Of a DNA stretch of 64,000 bases, positions 23,978 to 35,059 are shown piece by piece. Each line of letters opens with the position of its first letter. Within the stretch, counting starts at the first letter, position 1. Location: positions 151,229,116 to 151,293,115 of the forward strand of contig NC_035434.2 of NCBI RefSeq assembly GCF_002127325.2, in the 5' to 3' direction. The position numbers and the translations under genes are program-made. The DNA comes from Helianthus annuus (Eukaryota; Streptophyta; Magnoliopsida; Asterales; Asteraceae). The notes below the pieces were generated by a model that did no database searches, had not been told where the DNA came from, and saw only the letters and a program-made list of their open reading frames with translations.

Positions 23978-24116
23978 TGTAAGATTGGTATTCCGTGATT
24001 TCTATTGATTACAATAATCTGAATATATACACGTTACAGCGAGATCTCCTCTCAATATAATATCAATCACCTATCAAAGTAAACAAATCATTACTATATA
24101 TATACGCTATCTAATA
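23978..24116 (-). repeat. 3' LTR of the Copia element
   Basis: 139 bp, near-identical to 28662-28800. It holds a TATATATA run and is flanked outside by GTGAG. Confidence 0.93.
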
Positions 24117-25544
24117 CACCCCCGCAGTCGAAGCGGGAGGAGAGCGGATGCTGAGACTGGACCGAAAGTCTTCAAAAAAGATCCGCGGGAGTCCTTTGGT
24201 GAAGATATCAACGATCTGGTAACGAGATGGCACATGGAGGATACGAACATTACCGCGCTGAACGTGTTCCCGAACAAAGTGAATATCCAGTTCAATATGT
24301 TTTGTACGTTGATGATGAACCGGATTTCCAGATAAGTAAATTGCACTAACATTGTCGCAATAGATTAAGGTTGCACGTGAGAGCGGATGGTGCAACTCGA
24401 GGAGCAGGTTTCGAAGCCAACAAATTTCAGCTACGACATTGGCGACACCTCGGTATTCAGCTTCTGCACTGGAGCGGGAGACGGTAGACTGACGTTTGGA
24501 AAACCAGGAAATAAGATTGTCCCCGAGATAAACACAGTAGCCGGAAGTTGAACGGCGAGTGTCGGGACATCCAGCCCAGTCAGCATTGGTGTAGGCAAGC
24601 AATGATAACTGTGGCATTGGTCCTAAAAGTAAACCAAGATCAGAGGTGCCCTGAATGTACCGTAAAATCCTCTTTAGGGCGTTCCAATGATCAACCCGAG
24701 GGGAGTGCATGTGCATACAAATCTGCGGAACTGCGTATGTAATGTTGGGACGTGTGAAAGTAAGATACTGTAGCGCACCCGCAAGACTCCTGTAGGAAGT
24801 CGGGTCGTCGAACAAAGGACCGGAGGAGTCACTCAGCTTAGATTGGGTGTCAACAGGAGTGGAGACAGGCTTGCAAGAATCCATGGCGGCCCGATGCAGA
24901 ATATCTTTAGCATAAGCTTGTTGAGATAAGAACATGTAATCACCTGTGCGGGTGACAGAAATACCGAGAAAGTAAGTCAAGGGACCCAAATCTTTCATTG
25001 CAAATTCACTAGCAAGAGAAGACATTAGGCGTTTGCGAAGATCATCAGACGAGGTGGTGAGGATAATGTCATTCACATAGATCAATAAATATGCTGTGTG
25101 TGATCCCTGGTGGTATATAAAAAGAGAGTGGCCAGACTTGCTCTGCAAGAAACCTAGCGTAAGGAGAAAGTCCGTGAAGCATTGATACCACGCGCGAGGA
25201 GCCTGCTTCAGACCGTACAGAGACTTCTTGAGGCGACACACATGATCCGGATAATTCCAACGTCGAAACCCCATGGGCTGATACATGTAGACTGTTTCAG
25301 CCAAATTTCCGTGCAAAAAGGCGTTGGTGACATCGAGTTGGTGAATTTTCCATGACTGAGAAAGAGCTAAGGATAACACCAACCGTATAGTTGCCGGTTT
25401 AACTACCGGACTAAATGTTTCTCCACAATCAATACCAACCTGCTGTTTTCTACCATCACATACCAACCGTGCCTTATAGCGTTCAAGACTTCCATCCGAT
25501 TTAAACTTATGTTTGAAAAGCCACATGCTGCGAATAATATTCAT
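24111..25544 (-). pseudogene. Copia reverse transcriptase and RNase H part
   Basis: A separate 477-codon frame with RT motifs (ERYKARLV, QLDVTNAFLHG, KSLYGLKQAPRAWY) and RNase H (SAEAEYRG, LRNLLLEL). It ends inside the 3' LTR. Two acidic residues are changed: the RT box reads YVND in place of YVDD (near 25072), and the RNase H start reads YTNADWAG in place of YTDADWAG. Both are G-to-A changes on the coding strand. With the frameshifts at 25545-25700 this copy should be unable to move by itself. Confidence 0.92.
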
Positions 25545-25605
25545 ATTGGTGTTCTAGGAACTAGTTCCCAGGTCTCATTTTTAATGAGAGCACTAAATTC
25601 ATCGT

Positions 25606-28545
25606 TCATAGCATTGTACCATTCTGGTGAGGACAGAGCAACCTGCGGGTTTTTGGGAATTGGAGCGGGTTTTTGGGAATTGGAGCGATGGTGGAAGCGT
25701 GAAGGTTAAGGTTTGGTTTAATTTGCTTAGAAATGCCATCCATTGCGCGTGTGCGCATGGTGCGGGTAAGAGGTGGAGGTGGTGGAGACGGAGGAGGAAC
25801 AGTCGAGGTGGGTTGATGAGCCGTAGCATTATCCGGGAAGAAGACAGACCTGGGTTGGGTGGTATTATGCTGTCGGCGGGTATATGTGTGAATTATAGGA
25901 GGCGAGGTTGGCTGGGAAGGTTGGTGGATAGATGTGGGTGGGGCGGTTGGAGAAACAGTGTCAGACAAAGCCGGTTGGGCTGGGGGTATGGGGCTAGTTG
26001 GAGGTGATGGGTCGGTTTGAGAAGGTGTGATGGTTTGGGCCGCGGTATGACTGGGAGAAGGTAGATGGGTCGAGACAAGAGGGGTGGGAGGTGATTGAGA
26101 AGGTTGGGAGTTTGGTTGGGAGACATGAGACCACAAAAGTGGATGTAGGGGAGGGGAAAGAAAATCGTACGATTGGGTAGGGGTGGGGGAACGGATTTGA
26201 TACGGGAAGACGGATTCCTCGAAGTGAACATGGCGGTTAATAAAGATTTTGTGAGTTTGAAGGTTGAGGCATTTGTAGCCTCGGTGGTTAGTAGGGTAAC
26301 CAAGAAACACACAGGGTTGGGACCGATTAGCTAATTTATGAATTGTGTTGGAAGGGAGAATGGGATAACACAAGCAGCCAAAAACACGTAAGTGTTCATA
26401 GGTGGGCTGGCACTTGTAAAGAAGAGTGGTGGGCGAAAGGAAATTGTGATTTTTGTTTGGGAGAATATTGAGAAGGTAGGTGGCAACTTCTAGTGCGTGA
26501 TGCCAAAGGTTTGGTTGGAGAGAAGATTGAGCGAGAAGGGTGCGAAGCATGTTGTTGATTTTGCGGATTTTGCGTTCCGCCTTTCCGTTTTGAGAGGAGG
26601 TGTGAGGACAAGAGAAACGGAAGTACATGCCGTTTTGATGACAAAAAATTTGGAAATTATTATTTGCATATTCTTTCCCATTGTCGCACTGGAATTGTTT
26701 TATTTTTCGCTCAAATTGGGTAGTTATGTAATTGTTAAAGCGTGAAAAAATCTCGAAAACTTGTGACTTGTTACTTATTGGGTATGTCCATAGAAAATTA
26801 GTAAAGTCATCAAGAAACAATAGGTAATAACGATGCCCACCGGTGCTAAGCACCGGCGAGGTCCATAAATCACTGTGAATAATGTCAAATGGTAAAGAAG
26901 TCTTATTCAAGGAATCATAAAAGGGTAGCTTAACACTTTTGCCAAAAACACATGATTGACAAGTAGTAGTACTAAGTTTTCCATAATCAATACAAGAAGA
27001 AGATTTTAATGAATGCAGTAAATTTTGTCCCCGGTGCCCAAGTCGTTGATGCCAACGGTCTTGGGTAATGGCAGCAAATGTGGAAGGTGAAGAGGAGAGA
27101 CTTTGGACTGGAGCTGTGAGAGGATAAAGATCACCCGAGCTATTGCATCGAAGGATAGGGGCCTTGGTCTTGAGGTCCTTCACGAGAAAACCGAAAGGGT
27201 CAAATTCAATAGATATTAAATTATCAGTGGTAAGACGACGAACAGATATAAGGTTTTTAATTAGTTGAGGAGCGTAAAGGACATTATTAAGTTTAAGTGG
27301 AAGGAACGGGGGTGGTAAGGTATGGCTGCCCTGTCCAAGGACGGGAATGGACATGCCATTTCCGACTATAATATTTTTGGAAGTGCAAGCATTAAAAACA
27401 GACGGGGAAAAGTTACCTTGTTGGTTATTCATGTGGCCTGTCGCTCCGGTATCCATGTAGCCGAGCGGGTCTTGCTGATTTAGAGATAAGGTGTAGAGGG
27501 CCTGAGCGATGTCGGTTGGAACTGGACCAGCAGTGTAGGCCTGAGCGGGGGCAGGCCCAAGTAAACCCGCACCTGTATTGGGTCTGGGCACTGATGGATA
27601 CGGGCAGGGTGGGCTCGGGGTTGCTGCTGGCCATTGTTGGGCCTGCTGATTCATGAGACCAGCCCACTGATTGTTTGTCCAAGATTGTGGAAAAACAATG
27701 TATGGGTGCTGGGTATTCCGAGTATTGTAAGACCGACCCTCACGACCATTGTTTCCGCGCCCTCTGCCACGTCCGCGGTTCCTTCCTCGTCCACGGTTAC
27801 GGTCAGAATGTGTTGTGTTGGTGCTGTCAGACTTAGAGGGGCTGGCTGAGACAGCCGCAAGTGCAGTGGCAGAGGAATGGGCGGCCTGAGCAACATGGTG
27901 TTTCTTTTTGCTTTCCTCCATTGTGAGACTTGATCGGGCCTCATGAAAATCAGGCAAAGGGTCCCGATGATGTAGGATCGTTGAAATCCTATCGTATTGT
28001 TCGGTAAGACCGGTTAAAAGCTGAAGTACCAGTCTTTGATTGTCAACGGGGGACCCCACACTAGCAAGTTGGTCGGACAGGAGTTTAACCTGTTGACAGT
28101 AGGCTGACATGTTTGGAAAGTTTTCCAAACGAATATTGGAGAACTCTTGCTGAAGAAAGACAGACCTGGTGTTTTTGTTGTCCCGGAAGAGGTTGGCCAG
28201 AGTAGTCCATGCGTCATAAGCAGTCTGACCCGGCGTAAGTATGGTATGAAGGAGATCTGGTGAGATGGTGCCATATATCCATTGCTTGACAATGGCATCT
28301 AGACGAGACCAAAGAGCTTCATCATCAGAGGGAGGAGCAGTGACCTTGTCCTTGTCAGAACCAGAGGAGGTAGTTGCCGGCGCCGGTTTTCTGGGTTTCA
28401 GATGATCGTGAACCTGGTAAGCCTTGCAAGAATTCTGAAAAAGTTCTGCCCAGGTTGTGTAATGGGCAGTTTCAACTTCGAGGGTTATAGGCACAACGTT
28501 TTTGATGTTGGACACTGTCATGGCTGGATGAAGTTTGATGTCCAT
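25606..28545 (-). pseudogene. Copia gag, protease and integrase part of the polyprotein
   Basis: A 979-codon open frame starting 117 bases inside the 5' LTR. The gag (UBN2-like) spans residues 1-230, followed by an RG-rich stretch (about 250-275) in place of the usual CCHC knuckle. The protease motif is DTGATGHM near 365. The integrase H-H-C-C finger (HQRLGH...CQSC) follows, then the core with D (HSDLW), D (QCDNGKEY) and E (NGKAERK). A proline-rich linker ends the frame. Near its end a perfect 20-bp tandem duplication (25647-25666 and 25667-25686) shifts the frame before the RT. Retrotransposon polyprotein, now split. Confidence 0.92.
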
Positions 28546-28661
28546 GATAGAAGATAGGGTGAAAATAGGTGATCGGAGTGAAGATGAGAGGCTGTAGGAG
28601 AGAGGAGAAGTTGCAGAAGGGAGGTAGGGTTAGGGTATGGATCGTGAATAGGCTGATACCA

Positions 28662-28800
28662 TGTAAGATTGGTATTCCGTGACTTCTATTGATTACAATA
28701 ATCTGAATATATACACGTTACAGCGAGATCTCCTCTCAATATAATATCAATCACCTATCAAAGTAAACAAATCATTACTATATATATACGCTATCTAATA
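28662..28800 (-). repeat. 5' LTR of the Copia element
   Basis: 139 bp; one difference from the 3' LTR. Followed outside by GTGAG and inside, in element direction, by the tRNA-Met-like primer site. Confidence 0.93.
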
Positions 28801-28805
28801 GTGAG

Positions 28806-29110
28806 GTTCAAAAGTGCCAAAATGGCCCACTTTTTAACATGGTGTTGACTGAGGTCTTTTAACTCAGGGGCCATTTTGGCAAATAAAAAAACAAAATATT
28901 TTTATTTATTTTATATAAACCCCCCCCACCCCCCACCCCCACCCCCCCCCCAACTGGGGCTACAATTCTTGACCCGACACGAAAAAACAGGTTTGGGCCG
29001 GCTTCTGGTTGACTTGTAATAAATTCAAGTTGACACGTTTAACTATTTAATAAAAAGAACTAGTATTCTTTTCTTGAAAAACGAGTTTGAGAGACCATCG
29101 CTGCCTAAAG
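28806..29110. other. hAT tail, then C-rich low-complexity stretch
   Basis: 28806-28870 continues the hAT remnant cut by Copia. 28921-28952 is a nearly pure C/A tract. No gene follows up to 29110. Confidence 0.5.
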
Positions 29111-29149
29111 CGCCTCAGGTCACCGTTAGACGTACGGTTCCTTTTTTTC

Positions 29150-30119
29150 TGCTCCTATCAAGCTCGTGACAAAGATAAAAGGGTGCAATGCTACAGTTCC
29201 ATATAAAGGGACTCCAAATCTCCATTTGCCATGTCAGCATTACCAACAAAAGATATAAGGGAGCAATGTTGCAGTTCCATATAAAGGGTGGTCTTAGGCT
29301 TTTCTTTGTGTTGTGCAACTTAAAAAGTAGGTGTTTGGGTACTATTTTACATGCTGGAAATAGAAATGGAGCTCCACTTGGTTTAAATGAATTGTTTTTT
29401 GAAGCATGAGACACACTACGCAAAAGGAAAGTTTGAGTAGATTGTTGTGGCTGCCATTTTCATTTCAATGATGATCAAGTTAAGTCTGTTTGAAACCATC
29501 TATCTTACTTGAAATTGGATTTGTAACACATTTCAAAACTGAACTCACACCCACTAGTGAATCATCCCCTGCTTTCATAAATGCCACTGAAGCTTTCACA
29601 ACACCATCTAAATTGTTCCGGCAAGGCGTTAGTTTACCTCGTGTATCGCCCGCAGCGGACAATGGTAACGCAAAAAAATAATAAATAAAAAAAGCCTAAA
29701 AGGCCTATATTTTTAATACACTATATGAGTTTTTGACGCAACACGAAGTTAAATAGGTCATGTCTACGCTGTTTAACTTTTTTGTTTTTATATTTTTTAA
29801 TGTATCTTTTATCTTGTAACCTATATTGATACGTTTTTATGCTGAAGTAAGATGTATGATAATTAGATTTTATGTTTAGATTATTTTATCTGTTTTGAAT
29901 TTTTTTGGTAAACTAGTAATTTTATAGCATTTATATTCAACACAATAATTTTTTTTTTGGGTTAGACAGGCCATGTTAGTACTAACACATGATGTGTTCT
30001 TGACGTGTCTGAAACGGCTGTCAGGTTCGTGTCAAGTTTTCGGTCCGTGTTAGGTGTAACCTACCTACCCGTAAACACGACTTATCTAATATTGTTAGCT
30101 ACTTAGTTGAGCAAAAAAG
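29150..30119. other. Unrecognised stretch with a short repeat and a possible gene fragment
   Basis: A 30-base unit (gcaatgctacagttccatat and its variant with gttgcag) occurs twice, near 29188 and 29263. At 29662-29480 the minus strand has a 60-codon frame (SVAFMKAGDDSLVGVSSVLK) with protein-like composition, but I do not recognise it. The part 29700-30119 is AT-rich and empty. Confidence 0.3.
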
Positions 30120-30128
30120 AAAAATAAT

Positions 30129-31450
30129 GGGTAAATTACATTTTTCATTCTTTATGTTTGTAGCGGGTTGCAATTAATAGTTTTTAACCTCAAAAATTAC
30201 AGTCACAATCCTTTATTTGGAAAGCGCATTACCCTTTCGTCCTTTAGCACTAACCAAGTTAATTTTTAACCTTAAATGGGGTCATGTGCACCCCATGTGT
30301 GGTCAAAACAGTCATTTAATATATAACAGAAAAAGAATTTCAAATTAATCAAAAAAACTTGTATAAAAATCTCTATAAACTCCTTTCTCTATATGCATCT
30401 TTCTCCCACTCCCTCCTGTACTCTCTCCCTCACTCTTCTACAACCATCATCAAGCCACTACCACCTACACCACCGCCCAACATTGTCAACCACTGACATC
30501 ATCACCATCAGTCCATCACTTCAAATTATCACTTCAAATCAACAAGTTATTGAAGGCTTCCAAGGCCATAAGCCAGAAAACCAAGCAGAGTCTCCAAGTT
30601 TGACATCAATGGATGTTGTTTTACCTTCATTTTCACGAATGGGACAAGAACATTAACAAGTGATCCAAGATCCCTTGTTTCTAACCATTTCCTAAACAAG
30701 TGTCTTAATCACAACTACCACTATTTGGTCTGGCAGAATTAGGGGATAATACACCACCATAACTCCACTCAAAACACATTCAGAATCACTACAAATCGTT
30801 TCAAATCCACACGATTCATTCAATTCATTCACAAATCAAACCGTTAAATCTCAATTCACACCTCACAAAACCTAGATGTACAATCAAATCAATGTAATTT
30901 CACTATTTCTTGAATCGATGACGTCATCAGGTAGATAAGACAAGACGGCGTCATTACATGCGGTGGTGTAAAATGAACGTGAGTCATCCGTCGGTGCATC
31001 CGGTTGAAACGGCGTCGTTGCCTTCGGCCGACGAACGCGTCGTTGTGCCGCTGCGGGTGAGGATGAAGGTTATTCAAGGTATGTTGGGGACAATCGGCAG
31101 TTTAAGCTTGCGGCTTTGTCAGTTTGCGATAATGAGTGGTGGCAGTGTGGGAGTGGTGGTAGTAGAGGTTGGTTGGAAAGAGATGAAGAGGAGGAGAGAT
31201 TCTAGGGTTAGGGTTAGGGAATTGGGGAAGATAATGTTTAATTATTAATGAACATTTTAAATAAAAACATAAAATGACCAGAATACTCTTAAGTGGATAG
31301 ACATAACTGAAAATTTTAAGTTGGTTAATGCTAAAGGACGAAAGGTGTAATGCGTTTTTCAAATAAAAGATTGTGACTGTAATTATTGAAGTTAAAGTTT
31401 ATCCATTACAACCCGCTACAAACATAAAGGACGAAAAATGTAATTTACCC
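30129..31450. mobile_element. Pack-MULE carrying a CASP-like exon, 1322 bp
   Basis: Inverted ends GGGTAAATTAC (30129 onward) and GTAATTTACCC (to 31450) continue into a longer terminal repeat around 'tttatgtttgtagcgggttg' and its inverse. Flanks AAAAATAAT at 30120-30128 and 31451-31459 are a perfect 9-bp duplication, as made by Mutator-like transposases. The interior is much richer in GC and coding-like sequence than the surroundings. No transposase is present, so it needs help in trans. Confidence 0.9.
30973..31130 (+). pseudogene. CASP-like protein (CASPL5-type) first-exon fragment
   Basis: The frame begins MNVSHPSVHPVE, then VRMKVIQGMLGTIGSLSLRL and CQFA, the N-terminus and start of the first membrane helix of CASPL5-type proteins. 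These are small four-helix plasma-membrane proteins related to the Casparian strip scaffold. After about 50 codons similarity stops near 31130 and unrelated sequence follows, so three helices are missing. An upstream in-frame ATG (30958) adds MRWCK; I prefer the internal MNVSH start by family likeness. The fragment lies inside the Pack-MULE. Probably not functional as a protein. Confidence 0.75.
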
Positions 31451-31473
31451 AAAAATAATTTTATTTTTGGAGT

Positions 31474-31640
31474 AGATTACAAGTTTTGTCCTTTATGTTT
31501 ACACCATTTTGCAGGCAGTGTCCTTTAGCGCAAAACTTTGCAAGTTTTGTGTTTATGTTTTAAAATATTGCACGTTTTAACCTTTAGGCTAAACCTATTT
31601 AGATTTTTTAGTTAAATTAGGTCATGTGCTTTGCACATGA
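31474..31640. mobile_element. One-ended MITE fragment
   Basis: Begins ggagtagattacaagttttg and carries 'tcctttatgttt'-type palindrome-family words, but no matching right end was found. Probably cut by neighbouring insertions. Confidence 0.45.
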
Positions 31641-31673
31641 GGGCATTTTAGTCTTTTTACCACATTTATTTAA

Positions 31674-32078
31674 GAGTTAATTGCCAAAATCGTCCCTGAG
31701 GTTTGGGCATGTTTGTCATTTTCGTCCAAAATGATCCTTTTGTATCATTTTGCCCCCCACGTTTGGCATTTTTGCCATTTTCATCCAAACGACTAACTTT
31801 GTTAAAAAAACACCGTTTAATGAGGAGTATGTTTAAAATTTAAGGCTAACATTTCAATTGTGAAAGTGGTTCCAATTAGAAGAACCAAAATACCCCTCCT
31901 TATAAATATAAAATTTCAAACATACCCCTCATTAAACGGTGTTTTTTAATTAAGTTAGTCATTTGGATGAAAATGACAAAAAATGTCAAACGTGGGGGGC
32001 AGAATGGTACAAAAAGGTCATTTTGAACAAAAATGACAAACGTGCCCAAACCTCAGGGTCGATTTTGGCAATCAACTC
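31674..32078. mobile_element. MULE-type MITE, 405 bp
   Basis: Perfect 9-bp flanks TTTATTTAA at 31665-31673 and 32079-32087. Ends GAGTTAATTGCC and, from the right, GAGTTGATTGCC start long arms with 'cgtccctgaggtttgggca'. Nearly palindromic along its length. Confidence 0.9.
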
Positions 32079-32096
32079 TTTATTTAATATTTTTTA

Positions 32097-32215
32097 GAGT
32101 AAATTTCCAAAATCGTCCATGAGGTTTGGGCATGTTTGCCATTTTCATCCAAAACAATTTTTTTGTACAATATAGTCCTTCACTTTTGGGATTGTTTGCC
32201 ATTTTCATCCAAACG
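32097..32215. mobile_element. Left half of another MITE of the same family
   Basis: Starts GAGTAAATTTCC and follows the same arm as 31674, but the right arm is missing. The GT-rich tract begins where the second arm should. Confidence 0.6.
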
Positions 32216-32560
32216 TGGTGGTGATCGGTGGGGAAGAAGCCAGAGATTGTGATCGGTGTGGTTGGGGTGGTACTGTGGTGGTGGTGCGATGGGGTTGGGA
32301 TGGTGCGGTGCGGTGGTGATGTGGATGGTGTGGTTGTGGTGGTGCGATGATGGTTGGGGTGGTGGTACGAGGGGGGTGGTACGATGGGGGTGGGGGTGGT
32401 GTTGTGGTGGTTTAGGGGTGCTTCTGTTGTGGTTGGGGTGGTGTTTGTGGGTGGTTTAGGGGTGGTGTTGTGGTTGGGGATGGTGTAGTGGTGGTTGAGG
32501 GTGGTGCCATCGTGGTTTGGGATGGTGGTGTTGTGGTGGTGCGGTGGGTTTGGGTTCTAA
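32216..32560. repeat. GT-rich minisatellite (ggtggt/gtgcgat words)
   Basis: About 340 bases almost without C on the plus strand, built of gtggtgg, ggttggggtggt and gtgcgatggg units. The open frames across it (a W/G/V-rich peptide) are low-complexity artefacts. Confidence 0.8.
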
Positions 32561-32699
32561 ATTGCACTAGATCGTCGGAATGTGTTGAGCAAATGCCTAG
32601 GAATTTGAATAAGCCAAAATAGGCTTTTAGTTTTTGGAGTTTGTAAGACTGTGTTGAATCTTATTCATTTTGTTGAGACATATAGTTTTATTTTGAGGT

Positions 32700-32999
32700 G
32701 AGTTAATTACTGTTTTCGTCCCTGTGGTTTGTCAAAAATCACTATTTCAGTCCATTAGTTTAAAAATTACGATTTTAGTCCCTATGGTTTCACTTTCGTA
32801 ACCATTTCAGTCCCTGTGATTTCACTTTTCTAACCATTTCAATCCATTATTCTGTTAAGTACAGGGACTGAAATGGTTACAAGGTGGACTGAAATGGTTA
32901 CGATAGCGAAACTACAGGGACTGAAATCGCAATTTTTAAACTAATGGACTGAAATAGTGATTTTTGACAAACCACAGGGACAAAAACAATAATTAACTC
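32700..32999. mobile_element. MULE-type MITE, 300 bp
   Basis: Perfect 9-bp flanks TTTTGAGGT at 32691-32699 and 33000-33008. Ends GAGTTAATTACTG and, from the right, GAGTTAATTATTG. Arms of about 60 bases match closely, with 'gtccctgtggtttgtcaaaa' near the outside. Confidence 0.92.
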
Positions 33000-33008
33000 T
33001 TTTGAGGT

Positions 33009-34195
33009 CGTTTTGTCAGGCGGTTGTTCATGATTTGGTTAAATTGGTAATTGATTTAGTGCATCAATGCTAAATATATTGAAACGGATAATGAAATTGA
33101 CGGTATTGTGGTTCAGGTGAAGGACTATGGTGGTGAAGTGGGGGTTAAAGATGGTGATAAGGGTATTTTAGTCATTTCATACAAAAAAAACTAAGGAAAT
33201 CTAATAGAATTAGCTTGTAATTGAAAAACAAGTATTTACGTATTTAAACCTTTTGATTTTGAACTCAACTGGTTAAAATCAAAAAAGAAAAAAAAAACAT
33301 ATACTTAAAGTAATTTACTCTTGTAGTTAACTTGGATTTTATGTAGATTCCTTTGGTAACGTGGGACACTTTCTTATCAAATTTGAATATTTTAAATACA
33401 AATTCATATAAGCTTGTATAATAAAAAATGAGTTAAGATTTTCTAATGATTTGAATGTCGATTTATTAAACCATGACTCACGGGGTAAAAAATCAGATAT
33501 TTATATTTATATAATATAAATTTGCAACATAATGTTGCATTGCAAGTTGTACCATGTGCATAATGTTGGTTTTGTATATGTGATTGGTTTGTTATGGTGG
33601 TGTTATAATATAAATTTGCAATATAATGTTGCATTACAAGTTATACCATATGCATAATGCTTGTTTTGTATACGTGATTGATTTGTTATGGTGGTGTTGT
33701 TTTGTTCTCTCATTCCATATCTCACAACAAGCGTGCGCTTTCTCTCTCTCTAGAACAAGAAAGTAACACCAGTTAGTGTTCTCCGATGTTCTTGCATTTT
33801 CCGGCAACCGATTGAAGGTTGTTGAGTTCTATCTAGATCATAGTTTTATTATGATGATTTCCGTTTGCCAATTTTGCTTCTTACATTGGTGATTCGGGAA
33901 ATTTTGTACGGTGCTTTGATTTTTGGCTATTAATGCACAGGCGAAGAGCATATTTTTTTTTCCGGATCAAATTACCAGCAGGTTGGGCTGTGAAAGCTTA
34001 GCAGGTCGTTTTTTCGTTTGTGCAATTCAAGTTTACTGATGTTTTTAAAGTTTTGTGTTGTGATAGGCTTTACATGGTTAATGTTTGATGTTATTTAACC
34101 TTCATCGATGTAACGCGTGGCCCTTCAATCTAACATTGTATACGTCGTGCCTTAATTGTAAGCCCCGGTCGCAACGCGGCGGGGGTAAAACCTAG
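33009..34195 (+). mobile_element. Helitron 3' portion; 3' end at 34195, 5' end not found
   Basis: At 34163-34195 the plus strand has a GC-rich hairpin (CCCCGGTCGC / GCGGCGGGG), then GTAAAAC and CTAG followed by T, the Helitron 3' signature. At 33509-33700 two units of about 97 bases lie in tandem. From 33715 to 34130 the sequence looks like a captured leader exon and intron (ct-rich run, then 'gtaacaccagttagtg'), with no identified product. The 5' boundary is unresolved, and the start given here is only the end of the previous MITE. Confidence 0.5.
33509..33700. repeat. Tandem duplication, unit about 97 bp
   Basis: Two diverged copies share taatataaatttgcaa, aatgttgcatt and gatttgttatggtggtgtt. 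Each contains gtaccatgtgcataatg or its variant. Confidence 0.8.
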
Positions 34196-34465
34196 TTATA
34201 AAAAAATACAAGTAGGTTTATTTTAAATAAGACTTTAAAAATCAGATATCATTAAAAAAAAATACAAATAGGTGTATTTAAATAAGACTTTGATATATCA
34301 AAATTTGAGTATGAGAGATTTTTCATGTAAAATGAGTAAACTATCATAGGTATATTAATATTAACTCAAAAGATATATTTAGTTGTTGTAATTGATTTGC
34401 CTAACATCTAGCTAGTTTGGTTAAAAATTTTCGGCAAAAAAAGACTTAAGTTATATTTGGTTATT

Positions 34466-34746
34466 GCCAATGATCTCTAGATCAAGTGATGGAAGGCTTG
34501 TATTTTTTTTGGGAGATGTAGATTCAACTCTCATTTAGTGCATAGGATACCCAGGGAAACTTAGGTTCGATCCTTGAGCCAAACGGGGTTTACCGGTAAT
34601 TTCATTGTCGTGTCTATGGGTGGATGGGTTATCGGGTTTTCCCCAAAATTAGTGGTGGACTCGGGTTACTCTCGGAGTACAATGTTTGGTCTAGTGGATG
34701 CTCTAAAACTATGTTCGAAATTATGTTTGGCCGTTCAAAAAAGAGG
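34466..34746 (+). mobile_element. tRNA-derived SINE, 281 bp
   Basis: Flanked by a perfect 15-base direct repeat TTATATTTGGTTATT at 34451-34465 and 34747-34761, typical of LINE-driven insertion. A pol III B box GGTTCGATCC lies at 34564-34573, and an A-box-like 'tagatcaagtgatgg' lies near the start. The body has 'gggttttcccc' and 'gactcgggttactctcggag'. The tail is short and A-rich (caaaaaagagg). Not coding. Confidence 0.85.
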
Positions 34747-35059
34747 TTATATTTGGTTATTATTTTTCATGGGTAGATGGGTTATTGTTAGGTCTAGCTT
34801 TTGTCTATTTTTGATAGTTTTATTTATTTTTCTAAAGTATTAAATGGGTATATAAAGTGGGTGCCATATTCTTTACTTGAGTTATAAGTCGTTGAATGAT
34901 CCGTTAAAACGTACCGTTAACTTTCTTTATAGAAAGCTCAAGTAGGATAGGATTACAAGTCGTATTTTTTATTTTATTTAATATACAAAATATTAAAGTT
35001 AGTTGATCATAAACAGAAAGAAAGTTGGATAGGATTAGGTATTTACCAATTACCATCAT

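Larger units (their letters stand above)
23978..28800 (-). mobile_element. Young Copia LTR retrotransposon, 4823 bp
   Basis: Two 139-bp LTRs (23978-24116 and 28662-28800) differ at one visible base (T/C at about 23999/28683). 5-bp duplications GTGAG lie at 23973-23977 and 28801-28805. In element direction the LTR begins TATTAG and ends TTACA, so the termini are TA...CA instead of TG...CA. The primer site TGGTATCAGCC adjoins the 5' LTR (28661-28651), close to the initiator-Met tRNA complement. A polypurine tract (TGCGGGGGTG) adjoins the 3' LTR. Domain order is gag, protease, integrase, RT, RNase H, which is Copia. It sits in a hAT transposase remnant. Confidence 0.95.

Noticed and set aside
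25627..27849. Plus-strand frames over the Copia pol region
   Set aside because: Antisense shadows of the gag-pol coding sequence; no family likeness.
32256..32459. W/G/V-rich 67-codon frame
   Set aside because: It comes from a GT-rich minisatellite; composition is low-complexity.
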